The position numbers and the translations under genes are program-made. From assembly GCF_900100165.1 (NCBI RefSeq), contig NZ_FNEO01000002.1, positions 248,001-312,000 of the forward strand: DNA of 64,000 bases. The letters are read 5' to 3'. This stretch comes from Flavobacterium glycines. Its GTDB lineage: Bacteria > Bacteroidota > Bacteroidia > Flavobacteriales > Flavobacteriaceae. Shown one piece after another: positions 1 through 7,995 of the stretch (position 1 is the first letter of the stretch; every line of letters starts with the position of its first letter). Under the pieces are notes generated by a model that saw nothing but the letters and a program-made list of their open reading frames with translations, ran no database searches and was not told the DNA's origin.

Positions 1-212
1 TTTTCAGTTGGATAATGTGTCGCAATATAGTTTTTCACTTCGTCTAAACTACTCACTTCTTCACAAAAGCCACCAATACCTTTTAAAACCGTTTTGTAGG
101 TTTCAATAACGTCAAATTTTTCTAATCCCAAAACACTCAGATCAGGCAATTCATTGACTGAAGAAGGTTGATTGCTTTTTATCTTATTTAAAATACTGTC
201 TCTGCTGCTCAT
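1..212 (-). CDS. lutC: Lactate utilisation protein C (LutC), LUD domain, 5' part only
   Basis: Reading the minus strand from the ATG at 212 gives an open frame (MSSRDSILNKIKSNQPSS..., about 70 residues) that runs off the window edge, so only the N-terminus is seen. LutC is the LUD-domain subunit of the LutABC complex that oxidises L-lactate to pyruvate in the cytoplasm. The start codon overlaps the last base of the lutB stop codon (TAATG), a clear sign of translational coupling. The assignment rests mainly on position directly after LutA and LutB and on the typical short N-terminal helix; the conserved LUD core lies outside the window. Confidence 0.85.
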   Translation of the reverse strand, partial: MSSRDSILNKIKSNQPSSVNELPDLSVLGLEKFDVIETYKTVLKGIGGFCEEVSSLDEVKNYIATHYPTE

Positions 213-1600
213 TATTTTTTGTCTTTAGATTCTTTTTGCTTTTTAGCATACCATTCTCTAAATGATTCTTGTGGAGGCGTTGGCATTTCTCTTTGATTGT
301 ACCAAGCATTCATGCTATTATTTACCATAAAAGGCATATTCTTAATAACAAACCTTCCCGCTTTACCAGCAATTTTAAAAACCGTTGGATTTGCTAAAAC
401 AGCCGACATTCCTTTCATAGCAACAGTTTTAGAAGTAGGTGTATAACCTTCTTTTACTAAAACCTGACGCCATTTGTACAACTGATCGTGAATATCAATT
501 TTTACCGGACAAACATTGGTACAAGAACCACAAAGCGTACTTGCAAAAGGCAAATCGGCATTCTTTTTCATGTCTAAATTTGGTGCCAAAATAGAACCAA
601 TAGGACCTGCCACTGCATTGTGATAACTGTGTCCTCCACTTCTTCTGTAAACCGGACAAGTATTCATACAAGCTCCACAACGGATACATTTTAGTGAATT
701 TCTAAATTCTTCACGTCCTAATTGGGTACTTCTGCCATTGTCCACAATAACAATGTGCATTTCCTGACCTTCTCTTGGTTTTTTAAAGTGACTTGAAAAA
801 GTAGTAATAGGCTGCCCTGTAGCACTTCTGGCTAAAAGTCTCAGGAAAACACCTAAATGTTTACGCTGAGGAACTAATTTTTCAAATCCCATACAGGCAA
901 TATGAACATCTGCAAGATGCGCACCCATATCGGCATTTCCTTCATTGGTACAAACTACAAATTCACCTGTTTCGGCTACAGCAAAATTCACTCCTGTTAA
1001 AGCTACTTTTCTGGTTAAGAACGTATCTCTTAATTCTTTTCGGGCTGCTTCGGTTAAATATTGTGGATTATTATTCCCTTTTTCTGTTCCAAGGTGCTCA
1101 TGAAAAGTATCACTTACATCTTCCTTTTTAAGGTGAATAGCAGGCAATACAATATGACTTGGCGGTTCTTTTCTTAATTGAACAATAAATTCCCCTAAAT
1201 CAGAATCAATTACTTCAACTCCATTATCTGCTAAATATTCATTCAAATGACATTCTTCTGTAAGCATTGATTTGGATTTTACCATTTGAGTAACCCCATG
1301 CTTAGCAATAATAGAATGTACTATTTTATTGTGTTCGTCTCCATCAGCAGCCCAGTGAACGATGATTCCGTTTTCTTTTGCTTTTTCCTCAAATTCCTGC
1401 AAATAATGATGCATATTTGAAAGCACATTGTTTTTTATATTTGATGCAGTCTCACGAAGCGTTTCCCATTCAGGAATAGCGTGCGCTGATTTATCTCTTT
1501 TTGAACGAACAAACCAAAGCGTTTCATCATGCCAGTTGACACGTTCTACATCTTTGTTAAAAGTAGCTGCCGCTGTACTGTGATCTATTGTGTTTTTCAT
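212..1600 (-). CDS. lutB: Lactate utilisation iron-sulfur protein LutB
   Basis: LutB is the iron-sulfur subunit of the LutABC L-lactate oxidation system. The 462-residue product has an N-terminal LUD domain (roughly residues 60-290) followed by two ferredoxin-like cysteine clusters: CIRCGACMNTCPV near residue 303 and CGSCTNVCPV near 353, each expected to bind a [4Fe-4S] cluster. Length and domain order match the family. The start ATG overlaps the stop of lutA by an ATGA junction, and the stop overlaps the lutC start, so the three genes form one transcript. It sits just downstream of the rhamnose genes, whose aldolase/dehydrogenase yields lactate, so it probably completes rhamnose catabolism to pyruvate as well as serving free lactate. 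Confidence 0.93.
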   Translation of the reverse strand: MKNTIDHSTAAATFNKDVERVNWHDETLWFVRSKRDKSAHAIPEWETLRETASNIKNNVLSNMHHYLQEFEEKAKENGIIVHWAADGDEHNKIVHSIIAKHGVTQMVKSKSMLTEECHLNEYLADNGVEVIDSDLGEFIVQLRKEPPSHIVLPAIHLKKEDVSDTFHEHLGTEKGNNNPQYLTEAARKELRDTFLTRKVALTGVNFAVAETGEFVVCTNEGNADMGAHLADVHIACMGFEKLVPQRKHLGVFLRLLARSATGQPITTFSSHFKKPREGQEMHIVIVDNGRSTQLGREEFRNSLKCIRCGACMNTCPVYRRSGGHSYHNAVAGPIGSILAPNLDMKKNADLPFASTLCGSCTNVCPVKIDIHDQLYKWRQVLVKEGYTPTSKTVAMKGMSAVLANPTVFKIAGKAGRFVIKNMPFMVNNSMNAWYNQREMPTPPQESFREWYAKKQKESKDKK

Positions 1601-2331
1601 ATTGAGTTTAATATTTCTGCAATGTGAATTACTTTAATATTGCTTTTTTGTCTTTTTAAAATTCCTTCCAAGTGCATTAAGCATGACATATCTCCACCAG
1701 TAATATAATCCACCTGATGTGCTGCGTGGTCTTTGATACGGTCTTGTCCCATTTTTACAGAAACAGCTTCTTCGGTAACACAAAAAGTACCACCAAAACC
1801 ACAACATTCATCTTTTCTGCTTAAAGAAACTAATTCTAAACCTTTTATCTTCGTCAGTAATTGTTCCGGTTTAGAAAAAGGTGCCGCATTTAACTCACTC
1901 ATTTGAGAAAGCTTTAATCCGCGCTGGCCGTGACAACTTTGGTGCATTCCTACCTTATAAGGAAAATTTCCTTCGATAGATTCTACTTTTAATACATCGG
2001 TTAGAAATTCTGTCAGTTCGTACACATTATTTCTAATATGCGTAGCAGCAGCTTCATTCTCCTTAGAATGAAGGTGATCCTTCACATGCAGGGTACAACT
2101 TCCGGAAGGACAAACGATATAATCAAATTCAGAAAAGTTAGCCACAAAATTAGCATCACATCCTCCGGTTAAATGAGCATATCCGCTATTTGCCATTGGT
2201 TGTCCGCAGCAGGTTTGATCCATTGGAAAACTTACTTCACATCCTAATTTTTGTAATAATTCTAAGCTTGCAATACCTATTTGCGGATAAAACTGATCCA
2301 CGTAACAAGGTATAAAAAGTCCAACTTTCAT
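1597..2331 (-). CDS. lutA: Lactate utilisation protein LutA (CCG-domain oxidoreductase)
   Basis: LutA is the cysteine-rich subunit of LutABC. The 244-residue protein begins MKVGLFIPCYVDQFYP and contains two CCG repeats typical of the family: DQTCCGQPMANSGY near residue 40 and DECCGFGGTFC near residue 185, which bind an iron-sulfur or iron-cysteine centre in homologues. An in-frame ATG ten codons upstream exists, but the conserved family start is the MKVGLF methionine, so I place the start there. It is the first gene of lutABC. The 125 bp upstream hold several copies of the hexamer CATAAG/CTTATG that may be an operator, and a terminator-like hairpin separates it from the rhamnose kinase gene. 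Confidence 0.92.
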   Translation of the reverse strand: MKVGLFIPCYVDQFYPQIGIASLELLQKLGCEVSFPMDQTCCGQPMANSGYAHLTGGCDANFVANFSEFDYIVCPSGSCTLHVKDHLHSKENEAAATHIRNNVYELTEFLTDVLKVESIEGNFPYKVGMHQSCHGQRGLKLSQMSELNAAPFSKPEQLLTKIKGLELVSLSRKDECCGFGGTFCVTEEAVSVKMGQDRIKDHAAHQVDYITGGDMSCLMHLEGILKRQKSNIKVIHIAEILNSI

Positions 2332-2406
2332 ATGCAAATATTTATTTTTTTTAAAGGTCATATATAATTTGCATAAGATTTAATTGGTTCTGATGACTAA
2401 TTAAAA

Positions 2407-2424
2407 CTTATGCAATTACATAAG
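2407..2424. promoter_or_regulatory. Candidate operator upstream of lutA
   Basis: CTTATG-CAATTA-CATAAG is a perfect 6-bp-arm palindrome 76 bp upstream of the lutA start. Another CATAAG lies at 2372-2377 and a near copy (TTTATG) at about 2447, so the sites form a small cluster in the only gap that can hold the lut promoter. The regulator is unknown; this is inference from symmetry and position. Confidence 0.35.
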
Positions 2425-2457
2425 ATTATTTTTAATTGTTTAACACTTTATGTAAAA

Positions 2458-2496
2458 TTGCCTATCAATATTCTTTAGTTGAATGATGATAGGCAA
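2458..2496 (-). terminator. Terminator-like hairpin after the rhamnose kinase gene
   Basis: Arms TTGCCTATCA (2458-2467) and TGATAGGCAA (2487-2496) are exactly complementary, with a 19-nt loop, 10 bp beyond the kinase stop codon. On the minus strand the hairpin is followed by a short ATTTTA tract, so termination may be partial. It separates the rha genes from lutABC. Confidence 0.55.
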
Positions 2497-2505
2497 AGTT
2501 AAATA

Positions 2506-3858
2506 TTAATGCTTGTAAAATTTCAAATCTATTAAATCATTTTGAATTGGCTTCGTATTCCAATTTTTATGAATGGCTAAGGCTGCTCCTAACGAACTGG
2601 CCTGCGCCATGGATGCGGCGTACACTTCCATTGTAGGGTAAGCTTCCGCTAACAAATTCATGTAAATCGAATTTTTACTAAAACCTCCGTCAACAAAAAC
2701 TTTCTTAACCGGACTATTGTGAATCACTAAATTGGTCGAAACAATTTGTTGGGCTATTAAATCCAACATCAACTGATGGTAAGCTTCATCGTAATTTTCA
2801 AAATCTGAAAGTACTCTCTCATTGAAAGGACAATCTTTTAGAATTGCACTATCTCCCTTAGTATACTGTTTGAATTTAGTTCTCAGTTTAGTAATAATGT
2901 CTTTATCATAAAGAACGTGTTTGTAAGAATCGATTGGCGCATCAAAATGTTTTGCCAATTTTACTGACTGAATTTCATGCTCATTTCCTGCAAACAAACG
3001 GGAAGCCTTAACCGGTTTTCCTTTATAATGCAAGAAACACAGGCAGTCATTTTGCAATTCATCAAAAGTCAACTTTTTGCTATTGAATGGATTCATGGTA
3101 ATCACCCAGGTTCCTGTTGACAACAATACAAACGGATCTTCAAAATTGATAATGTAAGGAATCAAAGCCGAAGAACTGTCGTGTAATCCAATTCCAACTG
3201 CGATATCACCTTCAACGGTAATAGTATCTTCAGAATCGTGAATTGGAGGCAATTTTTCAGTTATTCCTTCCTTTTTAATCCATTTATGGTATTTCATTCT
3301 ATTGAAATTCCAAAGATTTGTATGACAGCCAATGCTGGTAATATCAGTAAATCCTTCTTTGGTCAAAAGAAAACTCATGTATTGCGGCAAATGCAAACAG
3401 TGTTTTACTTTGTCGAAAACCTCCGGTTTTTCGTTTTTCAAACGGTAAATTTGCATTCCTGAATTCAGACTTCCTAAAACCGGAGAAGCAGTTTTCACTG
3501 CGAAAACTTCTTCTCCTTTATATTTAGAATAAAACTCATTTTTAAGATTTTCAGGATATGGTTTCAAATAATTGTACAATGGCGTCAAAGGATTTCCTTC
3601 TTTGTCAACATACACAAAACTGGCACCATAAGTACTAAAATTAACTGCTTTTAAATTGTATTGTTTTTGAGATTTCATCTCTTCCCAACAACCCAAAAAC
3701 CATTCTTTTAGCGCTACAATATCTTCGCATGGAAAACCGTCTTCATCAACTGTTTCAGGAAGGTTTACTGAATTTTCCCAAACTATTTGATAGCTTTCAT
3801 TAAATAAGAACGCTTTTTTATTTGTTTTTCCAATGTCGAAAATGGCTACTGCATTCAT
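2506..3858 (-). CDS. rhaB: FGGY-family carbohydrate kinase, probable rhamnulokinase
   Basis: Predicted to phosphorylate L-rhamnulose to L-rhamnulose 1-phosphate with ATP in the cytoplasm. The 450-residue protein has the ASKHA-fold phosphate motif DIGKTNKK at the N-terminus (residues 8-15) and the C-terminal adenosine-side motif VFVDGGFSKNS near residue 388. Length is normal for FGGY kinases. The sugar specificity is inferred from context: it is the last gene after RhaT, aldolase, mutarotase and isomerase, and no other kinase is present in the cluster. The gap to the isomerase gene is filled by a long inverted repeat that begins at this gene's start codon, which could affect its expression. 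Another FGGY substrate (for example a related deoxyketose) cannot be excluded from sequence alone. Confidence 0.82.
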   Translation of the reverse strand: MNAVAIFDIGKTNKKAFLFNESYQIVWENSVNLPETVDEDGFPCEDIVALKEWFLGCWEEMKSQKQYNLKAVNFSTYGASFVYVDKEGNPLTPLYNYLKPYPENLKNEFYSKYKGEEVFAVKTASPVLGSLNSGMQIYRLKNEKPEVFDKVKHCLHLPQYMSFLLTKEGFTDITSIGCHTNLWNFNRMKYHKWIKKEGITEKLPPIHDSEDTITVEGDIAVGIGLHDSSSALIPYIINFEDPFVLLSTGTWVITMNPFNSKKLTFDELQNDCLCFLHYKGKPVKASRLFAGNEHEIQSVKLAKHFDAPIDSYKHVLYDKDIITKLRTKFKQYTKGDSAILKDCPFNERVLSDFENYDEAYHQLMLDLIAQQIVSTNLVIHNSPVKKVFVDGGFSKNSIYMNLLAEAYPTMEVYAASMAQASSLGAALAIHKNWNTKPIQNDLIDLKFYKH

Positions 3859-4043
3859 TAATTATGTGTTATGAGTTAAGCGTTATGAGTTAGGGGTTAT
3901 AGAATAAGGGTAATGAATTCTTAATCTTGGGTTATGAAGTATATTATTTGCCTGAATAGTTCAATCGCTATAGGCTAAAATCTTTTTTACTTCAAACAGT
4001 CAACTTTATAACTCATAACCCATAACTCACAACTTATAATTAA
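3858..4043. repeat. Long inverted repeat of GTTATGAGTTA units
   Basis: The whole gap between the isomerase and kinase genes is an imperfect palindrome. The left arm (3858-3893) and right arm (about 4008-4043) share TTAATTAT, then GTTATGAGTTA-like units in the same order and opposite orientation, around a centre of roughly 115 bp. Each arm holds two direct copies of GTTRTGAGTTA. It resembles the small intergenic repeats common in Flavobacterium chromosomes and contains no gene. Confidence 0.7.
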
Positions 4044-4045
4044 AA

Positions 4046-5320
4046 TTACAATCCTGTTGCTACAGTTTTCAATCCTCTTGCTCCAATTAAAGCATCACGT
4101 ACTCCTAACTCACGGTATAAAGCAACCGGATTAAGAGCTGCACCAGCGCGTAAACGAGCCTCAGCTACTAATGCACGAACATCCGTACGGAAAGCATTTT
4201 GTAAAATTTCCTGAGCTTTAACTACGTCATTTTCATTTTGAGCAATTTCTAATGCTTTTCTGTCAACAGAAAGTGCCTGAGCATAAGCAATCATGATAGC
4301 CTCAACAGATTGTAATAAATCTTCCATTGGATCTTTTACGTTGTGAGAAGCATCAATCATCCAACCTAAATCAGTAGCGTGGTTCATTCCTCTTGCATCC
4401 ATTCCTTCAACTAATTCATTGAAGATTAAGAATAATTGGTATGGTTTTAATGCACCTGCAGTTAAATCGTCATCTCCGTATTTAGAGTCGTTGAAGTGGA
4501 AACCTCCTAATTTATCTTCCATCAATAATAAAGAAACAATTTGCTCAATATTAGCATTTGGAAGGTGGTGACCTAAATCAACTAAAGTTTTAGCTTGTTC
4601 ACCTAATTTTTTCACGTAAGAATACGATTGTCCCCAATCGGCAACTGTAGTTGAGTAAAAATTAGGCTCAGCACATTTGTACTCTAAGAATAATTTCCAG
4701 TTAGAAGGCAATGCTTCGTAAATTTCCTGTAAACTTTCTAAAGTGTTTTCGTAAGCTTTACGGAAGTTCAATTGTCCAGGGAAGCAAGATCCATCAGCTA
4801 ACCATACAGTTAACGACTCAGAACCTAACTCAACACCTTGTTGGATTACGTCGATATTATGTTGAACCGCTTGTTTACGGATTGATTTGTTTACATTTTG
4901 TAATGAACCAAATTTATAAGAATAAGCACTATCAGCCTGATCCTGGAAAGTATTAGAGTTTACAGCGTCAAATTTCAAACCATGTTGAGCAGCTAAAGCT
5001 TTGATAGCATTACGGTCAGTTGGGATATCCCAAGGAATGTGTAATGAAATAGCTCCAGAAGCATTGTTCAAAGCGTGTAACAAACCTACATCTTCGATTT
5101 TTTCTTCTAAAGAACGAGGCTCACCACCACCCGGAAAACGTCCAAAACGAGTTCCTCCAGTTCCTAAAGCCCAAGACGGAATTGCGATTTGAAAATCGAT
5201 TAATTTTTTAATGATGCTTTCAGTTTCTGCAATTTCAGAAGCTGTGAAAACTAATTTATTTTTATGAGCTGTATAAAGACCGTCATTATGAGCAGCTACT
5301 TTGTTAGAATCTAATATCAT
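4046..5320 (-). CDS. rhaI: L-rhamnose isomerase, Pseudomonas stutzeri/rhizobial (RhaI) subtype
   Basis: Interconverts L-rhamnose and L-rhamnulose; a metal-dependent TIM-barrel enzyme of the xylose-isomerase superfamily. The 424-residue protein shows the subtype's hallmark segments GTGGTRFGRFPGGGEPR (near residue 53), SLHIPWD (near 92), VDLGHHLPNA (near 241) and GGFHFNDSKYGDDDL (near 270), the last two carrying metal ligands in homologues. It is not the shorter-motif E. coli RhaA type. The start ATG lies 15 bp downstream of the mutarotase stop, so the two are surely co-transcribed. The end is followed by the inverted repeat before the kinase gene. Confidence 0.93.
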   Translation of the reverse strand: MILDSNKVAAHNDGLYTAHKNKLVFTASEIAETESIIKKLIDFQIAIPSWALGTGGTRFGRFPGGGEPRSLEEKIEDVGLLHALNNASGAISLHIPWDIPTDRNAIKALAAQHGLKFDAVNSNTFQDQADSAYSYKFGSLQNVNKSIRKQAVQHNIDVIQQGVELGSESLTVWLADGSCFPGQLNFRKAYENTLESLQEIYEALPSNWKLFLEYKCAEPNFYSTTVADWGQSYSYVKKLGEQAKTLVDLGHHLPNANIEQIVSLLLMEDKLGGFHFNDSKYGDDDLTAGALKPYQLFLIFNELVEGMDARGMNHATDLGWMIDASHNVKDPMEDLLQSVEAIMIAYAQALSVDRKALEIAQNENDVVKAQEILQNAFRTDVRALVAEARLRAGAALNPVALYRELGVRDALIGARGLKTVATGL

Positions 5321-5335
5321 GATAATTATAATTTT

Positions 5336-5650
5336 TTAAGGTAAATAGAAAACTTCTTTGAGTGAAACACTCACCGGGGAATTATCCGGATTGGCATCCA
5401 TAATATCGCCCATATATTTCCACCATTTTTGCATAACAGGATGCTGAGGCAGTGTGTCTAAACGACTTGGATCTTCAATTTTTAAAACACCAAAAAGGGC
5501 ATGCGTATCTTCGTCAAAAAAAATAGAGTAATCTTCTACTCCTACGCTTTTTAACAAATCGGCTAATTCCGGCCATAATTCATCATGTCTTTTTTGATAT
5601 TCCTGAACCTGACCTTCATGCAACTGCATTTTAAATGCTACTTTTTTCAT
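5336..5650 (-). CDS. rhaM: L-rhamnose mutarotase
   Basis: Interconverts the alpha and beta anomers of L-rhamnose, supplying the isomerase with its preferred form. The 104-residue length equals that of the E. coli RhaM (YiiL) family. Tyr18, His22 and Tyr41, the active-site residues in the E. coli enzyme, occur here at the same numbers (QEYQKRHDELWPE and VEDYSIFF). No signal peptide. It is the first gene after a terminator-like hairpin that separates it from the aldolase gene, and is followed closely by rhaI, so mutarotase and isomerase form a tight pair. Confidence 0.95.
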   Translation of the reverse strand: MKKVAFKMQLHEGQVQEYQKRHDELWPELADLLKSVGVEDYSIFFDEDTHALFGVLKIEDPSRLDTLPQHPVMQKWWKYMGDIMDANPDNSPVSVSLKEVFYLP

Positions 5651-5761
5651 ATGCGGAAATTATTGTGGTAGACTCAAACAATTTTTGAAACCCTAAATTG
5701 TTATGAATAATTGTTTTAAAATAGAAGGAAAAAAAAATTAAAAATGCAGTAATCAGATTAA

Positions 5762-5798
5762 GAAAAATCTAACGCCCGAAACAAATCGGACGTTAGAT
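5762..5798 (-). terminator. Terminator-like hairpin inside the rha cluster
   Basis: ATCTAACG (5767-5774) pairs with CGTTAGAT (5791-5798), with CCG/CGG extending the stem across one mismatch, and a run of five U follows on the minus strand. It lies 29 bp after the stop of the aldolase/dehydrogenase gene and before rhaM, so the cluster is probably read as more than one transcript or with reduced read-through. Confidence 0.65.
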
Positions 5799-5826
5799 AA
5801 ATCAATCTAAAAACTAACATCTAAAA

Positions 5827-7962
5827 CTATCTATAAAAGCCCATAGATACTCCACCGTCAACATTTAATGCATTTCCTGTTGATTTGCTTAACAAACCTC
5901 CAACAAAAGCGTAACATGCGTTAGCGATATCGTCCGGTAATATAATTTCATTTAATAAAGTACGCTTAGCGTAGTAAGCTGGTAATTCAGCAACTGTAAT
6001 TCCGTAAGCTTTAGCACGTCCTTCAGCCCATCCGCCTGACCAAATGTTTGAATCAGAGATTACAGCATCCGGGTTAACTGTGTTCACACGGATTTTATCA
6101 GCTCCTAATTCAGCAGCCATCAAACGAGTCAAGTGAGCCTGAGCCGCTTTAGCAGATCCGTAACCAGGGTTGTTTGGTCCTGCAACAACTGCATTTTTAG
6201 ATACGATGTTTACGATATCTCCACCAAATCCTTGTTTACGCATTACTTCGATTCCTGCTTTAGAAACAATAAATTGTCCTTTAACCAAGATATCGTATAA
6301 TCTGTCCCACTCTTCTAATGAGTGCTCAGCGATTGATTTAGAAATACTGATACCTGCATTGTTAACTACGATATCAACTCCTCCAAATGCTAAACAAGCA
6401 GCATCTAAAGCTAAAGCTGTACTAGCATCATCAGTTACGTTTAATAAAGTACTAGAAACTGCATCTTTACCAAAAGATTTGATAAAATCAGCTGTTGCTC
6501 CTTGTAAACGCTCTTCATTGATATCATTGATTACGATACAAGCACCTTCTTCAGCAAATTTCTTAGCGATAGCCTTACCAATTCCTCCTGCAGAACCTGT
6601 AATCAAAGCGATTCTTCCAGATAAAGCTTTTGGTTTTGGCATACGTTGTAATTTAGCTTCTTCTAACAACCAGTACTCGATATCAAAAGCTTCCTGATGT
6701 GGCAATGAAGTATATTCAGAAACAGCTTCAGCACCTTTCATTACGTTTACAGCATTTGTATAATATTCAGATGCCAAACGAGCCATTGTTTTATCTTTTG
6801 CAAAAGTAAACATACCTACTCCTGGATATAAAATTACAACCGGGTTAGGATCACGCATTGCTGGTGAATTTGATTTTTTACAAGTATTATAGTAGTCAGT
6901 GTACATTTGACGGTAAGCTTCAAAAGCCGGAGTCAATTTAGCTTTGATAGCGTCAACGTCTGATAAATCTTCGTTTGGAGCTAATTCAATTACTAAAGGA
7001 CTGATTTTAGTTCTCAAAAAGTGATCCGGACAAGAAGTTCCAAGAGGAGCTAATTTCTCTAAATCATTTGAGTTGATGAATTCTAAAACTCTTGCGTCAT
7101 CCGTATAGTGACCAATCATTTTACGCTCAGAAGAACAGAAACCTCTCAAGATTGGAGCTAATTTAGCAGCTTGCAACTGACGCGCTTCAACCGGAAGACT
7201 TTCGATTTTTTGACCTCCAAATACCGGACGCGTTTTTCCGTAGTTAGACTCTAAATACTCAGCACATTTTTCAATTACTTCAAGAGTGTTGATATAACTT
7301 TCGTATGAAGTATCTCCCCAAGTAAACAAACCGTGAGATCCTAACATTACTCCTTTTAATTTTTTACCTTTTGCAGCAGCTTCTTCAAGGCAAGCACGCA
7401 TTTGCAAACCTAAATCGAAGCCCGGACGTTGCCATCCAACCCATCCAATCTCTCCGTTGAATAATTCTTCAGTGATTTTTTTACCGTCTTTTGCAGCAGC
7501 AATAGCAATAGCTGCATCAGGGTGTAAGTGATCGATGTGAGCGAATGGTAAGAAACCGTGTAATGGCGTATCGATAGAAGGCGCTTTAGAAGCTAAATCA
7601 AAGATACAGTGGTTGAATAATTCTACCATTTCATCTTCAAATTCGATTCCTCTGTAAACGTTTTCTAAATTGCGTAATCTTTCTAAGTAAAGAGCAGCAC
7701 AACCTGATTTTGTTAATGTTCCAATATCACCACCAGAACCTTTAATCCACATTACCTCAGTAGCAGCTCCAGTTAATGGATCTTTATCGGTAATTTTTAC
7801 AGATGTGTTTCCTCCTCCATAGTTCGTTAATCTCAAATCTGCTCCTAATAAATTAGAGCGATAAATAAATAGTGCTACTTCATCTCCTGCTAATTCAGCA
7901 GCCTTAGCATCATCCCAAAGGTAACTTACGTGTTTAAAAGTCATTGCGTTTGTATTTGACAT
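5827..7962 (-). CDS. rhaEW: Bifunctional rhamnulose-1-phosphate aldolase / L-lactaldehyde dehydrogenase
   Basis: A two-domain fusion of 711 residues. The N-terminal half (about 20-400) is a class II aldolase with the metal-binding segment HIDHLHPDA near residue 140 and SHGLFTWG near 210; it would split L-rhamnulose 1-phosphate into dihydroxyacetone phosphate and L-lactaldehyde. The C-terminal part (about 440-711) is a short-chain dehydrogenase with the NAD motif TGSAGGIG near 454, NNAG near 530 and the catalytic YGSAK near 600; it would oxidise lactaldehyde to lactate. This fusion is known from rhamnose pathways of several phyla and replaces separate RhaD and AldA. It starts 33 bp after rhaT, and a hairpin follows it. 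Its product lactate is the substrate of the neighbouring LutABC. Confidence 0.93.
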   Translation of the reverse strand: MSNTNAMTFKHVSYLWDDAKAAELAGDEVALFIYRSNLLGADLRLTNYGGGNTSVKITDKDPLTGAATEVMWIKGSGGDIGTLTKSGCAALYLERLRNLENVYRGIEFEDEMVELFNHCIFDLASKAPSIDTPLHGFLPFAHIDHLHPDAAIAIAAAKDGKKITEELFNGEIGWVGWQRPGFDLGLQMRACLEEAAAKGKKLKGVMLGSHGLFTWGDTSYESYINTLEVIEKCAEYLESNYGKTRPVFGGQKIESLPVEARQLQAAKLAPILRGFCSSERKMIGHYTDDARVLEFINSNDLEKLAPLGTSCPDHFLRTKISPLVIELAPNEDLSDVDAIKAKLTPAFEAYRQMYTDYYNTCKKSNSPAMRDPNPVVILYPGVGMFTFAKDKTMARLASEYYTNAVNVMKGAEAVSEYTSLPHQEAFDIEYWLLEEAKLQRMPKPKALSGRIALITGSAGGIGKAIAKKFAEEGACIVINDINEERLQGATADFIKSFGKDAVSSTLLNVTDDASTALALDAACLAFGGVDIVVNNAGISISKSIAEHSLEEWDRLYDILVKGQFIVSKAGIEVMRKQGFGGDIVNIVSKNAVVAGPNNPGYGSAKAAQAHLTRLMAAELGADKIRVNTVNPDAVISDSNIWSGGWAEGRAKAYGITVAELPAYYAKRTLLNEIILPDDIANACYAFVGGLLSKSTGNALNVDGGVSMGFYR

Positions 7963-7995
7963 TGTTATATAAATTTAAAATTGTTGTTCTATTCC

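Noticed and set aside
3858..4043. Possible CRISPR array
   Set aside because: Units are short, partly inverted and not separated by unique equal-length spacers.
6170..6697. Long plus-strand open frame (175 codons) opposite the aldolase/dehydrogenase gene
   Set aside because: It is antisense to a well-supported domain and its protein is low-complexity with no family resemblance.
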